DNA from: Verrucomicrobiota bacterium
GTDB taxonomy: Bacteria; Verrucomicrobiota; Verrucomicrobiia; Verrucomicrobiales; DEV007
Assembly: GCA_030625775.1 (NCBI GenBank)
Contig: DAOUQC010000008.1
Coordinates: 1-64,000, forward strand
DNA: 64,000 nt
Direction: 5' to 3'
Positions 33,936 through 40,876 of this stretch are shown one piece after another. The first letter of the stretch is position 1; every line of letters starts with the position of its first letter. The translations under genes and the position numbers were made by a program. The notes beneath the pieces were generated by a model. The model was given only the letters and a program-made list of their open reading frames with translations, made no database searches and was not told the origin of the DNA.

Positions 33936-35358
33936 TTTCCTCCTTCATTTCCTCAGAATACATCTCCTCCTGATAATCTGCACAATAATCTTGCAAAAGG
34001 GATACCGCCCGTTCATCTCCCCGACGCTGGGCCTCTTCGATCAAGGATCGGCCATCCACCTGCCGGGGATTAGGATCCGCCCCATGCACTAACAAGGTTT
34101 CTGCAGAGTCATAACGCTGCTGTCTCAATGCCAGGGACAAGGGTGATCCAACACCGGCCACCAAAGCTTCATTGGCATCCGCCCCACTCTCCAGCAGTTT
34201 TTCCAAAATCACCTGGCTGCCACCCGCCAAAGCATCCCAAACTTCCCCCTCTGCATCCGCTCCGAAAGACAGCAGCATATCCACCGATCCCTCATCTTTT
34301 TTTAATACCGCCCGCTTGAGCAAACGCCCCCCCTTCTCTACCCGGGCTTCTACATTACCTCCTTTATTAAGCAATTTTTTTAATAATTCAGTTTTTCCAG
34401 CATCGAATACCTTGACCATCCATGCATCCGTAATTCCTCCATCCGTCTTGAATGCAAAAAACTCCACCATGCTGGCATCCCCTTCTGCAATCAGGCGATC
34501 GGTTATTGAGTGTCCTTTGGCATCCAGCACATCGCTTGCCGCCCCTGCTTCCAATAGCAAATTTATCACTACCCGGTCTTTTTTCTCCACCACCATCATC
34601 AAAGGACTTTCCCCGCTTTTGCTTTTCACATCCACCACCGCTCCATGATCAATCAGCGTCTTTAACAAACTCTTCTGGCCACTCTGGACCGCTTCCACCA
34701 ACAGAGCCTCACCGCTATTGCCCCTTTGATTTGCATCCGCCCCCGCCTCCAATAATCTGGACACCCATTCAGATTTTTTTCCATTCAAGGCTGTGGCCAA
34801 TGCGGTGTTTCCCGCCTCATCCTGCCCATCGACAGCCACGCCATGATTGATCAGGAAATCAAACAACTCGACATCATCATTTTTTACTGCAGCCAGCATC
34901 AGAGGCAGGCCATCCTGCTTGAAGTTTTTCATCACCGCACCCGACTCCAACAGCTTTTCTGCCATTGAAAACTCTCGACCTTTCAAAGCCCAGCCCAATG
35001 CCGTCTGCCCACTATCCCCCGAATGGAAACCCATGGTCCAGATCACACTTTGTTTGCCGAGCAGAAAATCCACCACCCTGGCGTCGCCCCCCTTTACTGC
35101 TGCTAACAAAGGCGTCTCAGCCGAGCCCCCCGCCGCACCCAAATCAACTCCCACGCTCTCCAGAGCCACCAGCAAGTCCAAATCACTATTTACCGCAGCC
35201 CGAACCGCGGCATCTGCATTCAAGGTGACCCCTTGCTCTTTCAATTCACGCCTCGTCCTACCCTTTACCTCTTGCCTCAGAAAATAATCCGCCATCGCCA
35301 AACCACTGAACGCAGTCAAGACCACCACCAATAATACAATATTCCTTACATAGGGCAT
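33919..35358 (-). CDS. exported ankyrin-repeat protein
   Basis: 479 residues. A single hydrophobic segment (NIVLLVVVLTAFSGLAMA) acts as signal or anchor, then ankyrin-type repeats run from about residue 45 to 465 (for example GNTALATALNGKKSEWVSRLLEAGADAN, SKSGESPLMMVVEKKDRVVINLLLEAGA). The last 20 residues are acidic (EEMYSEEMKEENES). Ankyrin repeats bind proteins, here presumably in the periplasm. The gene overlaps the caspase-fold peptidase gene by 17 bp, which makes it a candidate partner, substrate presenter or inhibitor of that protein. Confidence 0.8.
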   Translation of the reverse strand: MPYVRNIVLLVVVLTAFSGLAMADYFLRQEVKGRTRRELKEQGVTLNADAAVRAAVNSDLDLLVALESVGVDLGAAGGSAETPLLAAVKGGDARVVDFLLGKQSVIWTMGFHSGDSGQTALGWALKGREFSMAEKLLESGAVMKNFKQDGLPLMLAAVKNDDVELFDFLINHGVAVDGQDEAGNTALATALNGKKSEWVSRLLEAGADANQRGNSGEALLVEAVQSGQKSLLKTLIDHGAVVDVKSKSGESPLMMVVEKKDRVVINLLLEAGAASDVLDAKGHSITDRLIAEGDASMVEFFAFKTDGGITDAWMVKVFDAGKTELLKKLLNKGGNVEARVEKGGRLLKRAVLKKDEGSVDMLLSFGADAEGEVWDALAGGSQVILEKLLESGADANEALVAGVGSPLSLALRQQRYDSAETLLVHGADPNPRQVDGRSLIEEAQRRGDERAVSLLQDYCADYQEEMYSEEMKEENESAR

Positions 35359-35441
35359 CTAGCAGGTAACACTTATCACTTCTCCTCAGCACAGCCTAAA
35401 CCGCTATAGCCCGAATAGCTAATCCCTGCCTTCCAGCAAGC

Positions 35442-36488
35442 TCAACTTCCTTTCAACTTCTCCCCCAAACCTCCAAACATCATCCGTGCCTCAAAAGCCA
35501 TGCCCAGAGCAGCTGCCGCATCCCCCCCCATTGCCCATTGAAAATCCGTTGTCACCTGCTCCGGATCAATCGGGCTTTTCAGATAAATCGGCCAGGCACG
35601 ACTTTTAAAACCTTCCATGATCCATACCAGATACTGATCCCGAAAAGAAGATTCTGCCAGCCCCCCGCCAATCACAATCAACCCCGGATCAAACAATCTC
35701 GCTAAATCTGCCAAGGCATGACCAAAAATAAACCCCTGTTGTTTGAATATCTCGATCGACAGCTCATCACCCTCCTGGGCCAGATCGCGCAAACGGAAGG
35801 CTTTTTCGCCAATCGGCGCATCATCTTTATTCAACACATGCCCCGCCCATTTTTCCTTCTCCAACTCCAGCCCCAAACGTCGGCGCAAAGCCATCAGCGA
35901 AACCCAGGCTTCCACACAGCCTTCCTGCCCACAAGTGCATTTCGGCAGCGAACCGTCATCTTCACGAAAAGGAACCGAATTATGCCCCACCTCCAAAGAC
36001 AATCCATTCGCTCCTTCGTAAATTCTTCCTCCCGGCAATACCAAACCTCCCGCCAAACCCGTTCCCGGTGCGGCTAATAACAAACTGCCCTCGTAATCCG
36101 GCCTCACCGCATACTCACCCGCTGCCGCCGCATTGCCATCATTGGTCATATACAAGGGCACACCAATCACCGCTTCAAACTCCTGGGCAATGTTCACCCC
36201 AACCCAGTCCTGGGCCAAATTCGCCTTACTCCAAATCACACCTTCACAACAGGGCGCCGGCACATCCAGGCCAACCCCGGCCAGTTGTTCGCGGCCCACC
36301 CCGTTTGCTTCACACAAACCGTCCACTGCTGCAATCAATTGCTCAAAGGTGCGCCGAAAGCCTTCATCCACATGGCTGCGAACCTCAAGCATTTCGCCCA
36401 CCGCGTCACCGCTGTTGTCGACCAACATCGATTTAACCGTCGTTCCCCCGATATCCAATCCTGCAAAGTATTTATCTGTTTCAGCCAT
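35442..36488 (-). CDS. ROK-family sugar kinase (glucokinase-like)
   Basis: 348 residues from the ATG at 36488, preceded by GGAG 12 nt upstream. The ATP-binding DIGGTTVKSMLVD opens the domain, the ROK zinc motif CTCGQEGCVEAWVS is at about residue 180, and FDPGLIVIGGG is in the C-terminal lobe. LEVGHNSVPF supplies the catalytic/zinc histidine. There is no N-terminal helix-turn-helix, so this is a kinase and not a repressor. It phosphorylates a hexose such as glucose or N-acetyl sugar in the cytoplasm. No transporter gene is adjacent. Confidence 0.85.
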   Translation of the reverse strand: MAETDKYFAGLDIGGTTVKSMLVDNSGDAVGEMLEVRSHVDEGFRRTFEQLIAAVDGLCEANGVGREQLAGVGLDVPAPCCEGVIWSKANLAQDWVGVNIAQEFEAVIGVPLYMTNDGNAAAAGEYAVRPDYEGSLLLAAPGTGLAGGLVLPGGRIYEGANGLSLEVGHNSVPFREDDGSLPKCTCGQEGCVEAWVSLMALRRRLGLELEKEKWAGHVLNKDDAPIGEKAFRLRDLAQEGDELSIEIFKQQGFIFGHALADLARLFDPGLIVIGGGLAESSFRDQYLVWIMEGFKSRAWPIYLKSPIDPEQVTTDFQWAMGGDAAAALGMAFEARMMFGGLGEKLKGS

Positions 36489-36667
36489 GTGATTTTTTTT
36501 CTCCTTCAATTTCCAGCAATTCAGCATTTGCGTTTACGGTCGAAAACGCCTCAGGTCAACGTGAAAACGTCGACTCCCCAGTTGCCGACCGTCCTACTTT
36601 CTTCTACAATCCCCCTGCATCCTTATTTTCCATCACTTTCCAGCTTCATAACACCAGCCCTATAACG

Positions 36668-37279
36668 ATGAAATTCCACCTGCTCATTCCATCACTGATG
36701 ATGCTTCTCGCTATTTTCTCCTCCAGCTGCGATCAGAAGAAAAAAGCCCCCCCGGTCATAGACCAAAGCACCACTGCCAGTCAGGCAACCCACACCGCAA
36801 AAAGCGGGCAAGCTCAAAAAGCCGGACAAAACCCACCACTCAACCAAATCATCGATGCGATGAAAAAGAAACAAGCCGGCGGACTCGGCAGCGGCTCGGT
36901 CAAAGTCAATAAGGCCTGGACCTACAACGGTTACAGCGTTCTCGATGCGGTGCCCGGAGCCCGGCTCGTTGCCGTGGATGCCACCGTCACAGGTCACACC
37001 CCCGCTTTTGATTTCGACGACATCGAGATCATCGATGGTGCCAGCCGGATGAGCTATGGCAGCGATCCCCATATCACCGTTTTAACCTCCCAAGGCAAAA
37101 TCCTGACTGATAACAAACAAGCCCCCAAACCCGGCGACCCTATCCGTGTGCTGCTCATTTATGGCTTCCCAAAAAAAACCCAGAACTTCACTCTTTATTA
37201 CTGGGGAAAAAACCTGCTGCTTAAAAACCAAACTATCGAAGCCAACGGTTGGGAGCTTCCCTTTCCCAAAAACAAATAA
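36668..37279 (+). CDS. predicted lipoprotein of unknown function
   Basis: 203 residues. The N-terminus MKFHLLIPSLMMLLAIFSSSC has a lipobox-like end with Cys at about residue 21. A low-complexity Ser/Thr/Gln linker (about 30-65) precedes a compact domain of about 115 residues (VNKAWTYNGYSVLDAVPGARLVAVDATVTG..., FDFDDIEIIDG), with a beta-rich look similar to immunoglobulin-like DUF4352-type lipoprotein domains; this is a resemblance only. It is divergent from the ROK gene, with a 179-bp shared upstream region. Confidence 0.65.
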   Translation: MKFHLLIPSLMMLLAIFSSSCDQKKKAPPVIDQSTTASQATHTAKSGQAQKAGQNPPLNQIIDAMKKKQAGGLGSGSVKVNKAWTYNGYSVLDAVPGARLVAVDATVTGHTPAFDFDDIEIIDGASRMSYGSDPHITVLTSQGKILTDNKQAPKPGDPIRVLLIYGFPKKTQNFTLYYWGKNLLLKNQTIEANGWELPFPKNK

Positions 37280-37373
37280 CAACATTCATTACCCATGGCA
37301 TTCAGCAGCTAACATTTATCATTTCACTTTCCTCAGCTCTTTTCCTTCAAGCCTGTATGGGCACTCAATTACC

Positions 37374-38945
37374 ATGAAAAACACCCTCATCTTCGTCGGC
37401 CTCCTCACCCTGATCAGCTCGACCAATCTCCCTGCTGCCGACTGGCCGCAATGGCGCGGCCCCACCCGCAACGGCATCGCCAATGGCTCGGCCAAACTAC
37501 CCGAAAATTTCAGTAAAGAAAATCCCCCTGCCAAAATCTGGCAAAGCTCTGAAGTCCCCAGTGATCACTACGGCGGTCACGGCAGTGTGGTGGTCTCCAA
37601 AGGCAAAGCCCTGCTCTCCGTCGTCTGGCACCGCGATGTGCCCACTGACACCCGCACCATCGATGGCAATGTCATGGGAGCCCTTGGTTACCGCGGCACC
37701 AAATTTTCCGATGAACTGATCGCCAAAATGGAAGATGCCCGTCTCAACCTGAACCCCCGTCTGCGCGGCGGCAAACTCGACGAATGGGCCGAAAATTGGG
37801 TGAACGAACATCTCGATGAAAAACAACGAATCCCCCTTGGCTCCTGGGTCATCAGTCGTTTCAAAAAAGGCAAGACGGCTTTTTCCATGGCTGACTTCAA
37901 AAAACTGGAAGCAATCAGAAATAAAACTTTCGACAATCAGGCCGCACTCGAAACCTGGGTCAATTCCCAGGGTTTTGATGAAACCACTGCCCAGCGCATC
38001 CTCGATGCTGTACCCGATACCAAAAAAACCGCCCAGGATGTCATTTTGTGTCTCGATGAAAAAACCGGCGAGACCTTGTGGAAATTCGAAGCCGATGGAA
38101 AACCCACCGGTCGAGGATCATCCAGCACTCCGGCGGCTGCCGGAAATCGGGTTTATGCGGCTCTCAGCACCGCCCTTTATTGTGTCAACCTGGACGATGG
38201 AAAGCAAATCTGGAAAGCCCCTCTTACCGGCCGGGGAGGCCCAGCCTCGTCCCCACTCGTCCTCGACGGCAGGGTTTACCTCCAGCAAAACTTCCTCACA
38301 GCATTCGATACCGAAAGCGGGAAGGTTTTATGGACTAATAAAGAAGTTAGCGGATCAAACCCTTCACCTGCCTCCTGGCAATCGGGCGAGCAAACCGTCA
38401 TCATCTGCAATACCAGCAAGAACGTCATTGGCGTAGATGCCGCAAGCGGCAAGACCCTGTGGAAACAGCCCGGAGGAGGTGACGCCTCCCCCACCATTGC
38501 GGAAGACTATTTGCTGGTGCCCAGCCGTCTGGACGGACGCAGCCTTGCTGCGTTCAAATTATCACCCGGCTCTGCCACAGAGTTGTGGGTAAAGGATTTC
38601 AGAACCCTTCGCTACCACTCCAGCCCGATCATCCACAAGGGGCACGCCTATTACCTCGGTAGCAAACGCCATCTTTGCATCGAAATCGAATCCGGAAAAA
38701 TTGCCTGGGAAAGAGATGCCAGCAACACCATTTCTTCTCCCCTCCTCTCCGACGGCAAATTGATCGTCTATGACAAAAACGGGGGCATGCTCACCATGAT
38801 CAAAGCCGATCCGGAGGACTACACCTCCCTCGGCAGTGCTAAAATCGGCGCGTTGCGCTGCGCCTCCCCCGCCCTCGTCGGCACCCGCCTCTACTTCCGG
38901 ACCAAAGACAGCATCGCCTGTTATGATTTGGGTGGTGAAAAATGA
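37374..38945 (+). CDS. exported PQQ-type beta-propeller protein
   Basis: 523 residues from the ATG at 37374, which gives a signal peptide (MKNTLIFVGLLTLISSTNLPAA). The mature protein opens with DWPQWRGPTRNGIANG, the hallmark start of PQQ-binding-like proteins in Planctomycetes and Verrucomicrobia. An insertion (about 95-200) with helical content precedes blades such as CLDEKTGETLWKFEADG, NLDDGKQIWKAPLTG, AFDTESGKVLWTNKEV, GVDAASGKTLWKQPGGG and CIEIESGKIAWERD. Each carries the tryptophan-docking G-x-x-x-W pattern. It may be a binding or scaffold protein in the periplasm; no enzymatic residues are visible. Confidence 0.82.
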   Translation: MKNTLIFVGLLTLISSTNLPAADWPQWRGPTRNGIANGSAKLPENFSKENPPAKIWQSSEVPSDHYGGHGSVVVSKGKALLSVVWHRDVPTDTRTIDGNVMGALGYRGTKFSDELIAKMEDARLNLNPRLRGGKLDEWAENWVNEHLDEKQRIPLGSWVISRFKKGKTAFSMADFKKLEAIRNKTFDNQAALETWVNSQGFDETTAQRILDAVPDTKKTAQDVILCLDEKTGETLWKFEADGKPTGRGSSSTPAAAGNRVYAALSTALYCVNLDDGKQIWKAPLTGRGGPASSPLVLDGRVYLQQNFLTAFDTESGKVLWTNKEVSGSNPSPASWQSGEQTVIICNTSKNVIGVDAASGKTLWKQPGGGDASPTIAEDYLLVPSRLDGRSLAAFKLSPGSATELWVKDFRTLRYHSSPIIHKGHAYYLGSKRHLCIEIESGKIAWERDASNTISSPLLSDGKLIVYDKNGGMLTMIKADPEDYTSLGSAKIGALRCASPALVGTRLYFRTKDSIACYDLGGEK

Positions 38946-39006
38946 CCCAGGGGTAATAAAACCACCCACTCCGGAGCTTGAGTTTTGAACACGTGAGCTC
39001 ATCGAG

Positions 39007-39087
39007 GAACAAAACGTGGAACAAAACGTGGAACAAAACGTGGAACAAAACGTGGAACAAAACGTGGAACAGAACTCCGATTCTGTT
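39007..39087. repeat. 12-bp tandem array leading into 7-6-7 palindrome, copy E
   Basis: Five perfect copies of GAACAAAACGTG (39007-39066) run directly into GAACAG and the perfect palindrome AACAGAA-CTCCGA-TTCTGTT (39068-39087). The 12-mer equals the left flank and arm of the palindrome family (GTGG-RACARAAC), so the array seems to be serial duplication of one arm. A partial inverted copy, GAATCGGAGTGT, follows at 39126-39137. Confidence 0.9.
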
Positions 39088-39218
39088 AGGAAATAGTGTA
39101 CGCTTCACAAGGCAAATATAAAAGCGAATCGGAGTGTGGCTAGCTGGAAACAAATCGACCCACCTTTCCCAACATCCAAACTTGCCAACCGACCGTTTAG
39201 CTCTCACTATCCAAAATC

Positions 39219-40808
39219 ATGTCCCTAAACGGCAATGATCTCATCGAAGCTGGATGGCAGCCTTCCTCCCTATTCCCAGAAATGCTGGCAGCGGCGCGAA
39301 CCCTCGAAGATCGCGGTATCAAGGATCCCACTTACATCCTCAAACTGCTGGCTCGCGACTTTCCCAAACCCCCTCCCAAATTAAGCCGTCGGGACGAAGC
39401 TTTGCCTCTCGCCGAAGCCATCAGTGCCACTAGTGAGGCAGACGAAAAAAACATCGTCAATGTTCGGCGCTTGATGAATCAACTGCTGCGTATCCCCATC
39501 GTCGAATCCGGAGCCATCATGCCCGATGCCTGTCCCGCCGGCATGGCCGAGGCAACCATTCCTGTTGGGGGTGCGATCTCCGTGCGCAACGCCATTCTAC
39601 CTGCCGCCCACAGTGCGGATATTTGCTGCTCCATGCATGCGACCTTTTTCCACTGCAAAAAAGACACCGGTGAAATGCTCGACCACCTCATCGACTCCAC
39701 CCGCTTTGGTTTCGGCGGACGCAAGGCCGGAGACATCGTGCACCACCCCGTGCTCGACGAGCCGGTATGGGACAACATCTTCCTCAAAGGTCTGGAAGGG
39801 CATGCCGCCATGCACATGGCGGACCAGGGGGACGGCAATCACTTTGCCTATATCGGAAAAGTCTCATGGAGCGACGAAGCTCTCGAAGCCCTGCGTCAAA
39901 ACGGTCACGCAGAAATCGCCCAGGCCTTCACCGCAGACAAATCATCCATCAACAAATTTTACGCTCTGGTCACTCATCACGGATCACGTGGTCTCGGTGC
40001 CCATGTTTACAAACGCGGACACAAAGCGGCGATCAAGGAAACCTCCCGCATTGCCGAAGGCATCCCCAAGGCCGCCGCCTGGCTAGACACTCGAACGGAT
40101 ATCGGCAGCGAATATTGGGACGCCTTGCAATACGTCTCGCGCTGGACCAAGGCTAACCATGAATCTATCCACGAACGCTTCCTCAACCGCGTCGAAGCCA
40201 AAACCCTGACGGCTTTTGGCAATGAGCACAACTTCGTTTGGAAACGCGGCGAGAATACCTTCCTGCACGGCAAAGGTGCAACCCCGGCCTGGAAAGACGA
40301 AAAAACCGGCCACCCCCTGCTCGGGCTTATTCCACTCAATATGTCCGAGCCAATCCTCATCACTCTGGGATGCGATAACAGCGACTACCTGTCCTTTGCT
40401 CCCCACGGAGCCGGGCGCAATCAAAGTCGTACGGCCACACTCAAGGATTTCCGCAAAAACAATGGCGATCTTGATCCGAAAAAGGTAGATCGAGTCATTG
40501 CCAAAGCCACCGAGGGACTCGACATCCGCTGGTTTTACGGCAAAGCCGACCTCACCGAAAGCCCGGTCGGCTACAAATCCGCTGCTCAGGTTCGTGAGCA
40601 AATCGAATATTTTGGCCTAGCGGACATCATCGCCCAAATCGAACCCCTCGGCTGCATCATGGCCGGCGACTCAGGCCCCCGGCCGTGGGAGCGCAAACGC
40701 GAAGATTACCTCAGCCCCAAGCAAAAACGCCAGATCCAGCATCGCTCCACCCGGCGCAAAAACCGGCAGACCCTGTCCCATTGGGATGGGGATGGGGAAG
40801 AGGACTGA
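39219..40808 (+). CDS. rtcB: RtcB-family RNA ligase, long variant
   Basis: 529 residues, longer than E. coli RtcB (about 408). The manganese and GTP site residues are conserved: ADICCSMHATF (C137 for the canonical DIGCG), QGDGNHF (H208), VTHHGSRGLG (H254), NEHNFVW (H337) and SFAPHGAGR, where H396 matches the histidine that accepts GMP. HGKGATPA takes the place of HRKGAT. The C-terminal 60 residues are basic (SPKQKRQIQHRSTRRKNRQT). The family joins 2',3'-cyclic phosphate or 3'-phosphate RNA ends to 5'-OH ends. No archease or RtcA/RtcR gene is nearby. Confidence 0.88.
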   Translation: MSLNGNDLIEAGWQPSSLFPEMLAAARTLEDRGIKDPTYILKLLARDFPKPPPKLSRRDEALPLAEAISATSEADEKNIVNVRRLMNQLLRIPIVESGAIMPDACPAGMAEATIPVGGAISVRNAILPAAHSADICCSMHATFFHCKKDTGEMLDHLIDSTRFGFGGRKAGDIVHHPVLDEPVWDNIFLKGLEGHAAMHMADQGDGNHFAYIGKVSWSDEALEALRQNGHAEIAQAFTADKSSINKFYALVTHHGSRGLGAHVYKRGHKAAIKETSRIAEGIPKAAAWLDTRTDIGSEYWDALQYVSRWTKANHESIHERFLNRVEAKTLTAFGNEHNFVWKRGENTFLHGKGATPAWKDEKTGHPLLGLIPLNMSEPILITLGCDNSDYLSFAPHGAGRNQSRTATLKDFRKNNGDLDPKKVDRVIAKATEGLDIRWFYGKADLTESPVGYKSAAQVREQIEYFGLADIIAQIEPLGCIMAGDSGPRPWERKREDYLSPKQKRQIQHRSTRRKNRQTLSHWDGDGEED

Positions 40809-40876
40809 CTAGCACACCGTCAATCCAATTCCCAACATCCAATTCCCCTATTCACGCCTTCTATGAAATCCGTGCT

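Noticed and set aside
35359-37373. Similar 30-bp leaders at about 35368 and 37305 (AGCAGSTAACAYTTATCAYTT)
   Set aside because: The match is partial and lies upstream of unrelated genes in different relative orientation; it is too weak to call a repeat family.
39007-39066. Tandem 12-mers as a possible CRISPR array
   Set aside because: The units are only 12 bp with no spacers between them, and no cas gene is present. It is a plain tandem array.
38839-39207. A 122-codon open frame on the minus strand across the 12-mer array
   Set aside because: Its translation repeats FHVL several times, produced by the DNA repeat, and it overlaps the end of the PQQ-type gene. There is no sign of a real protein.
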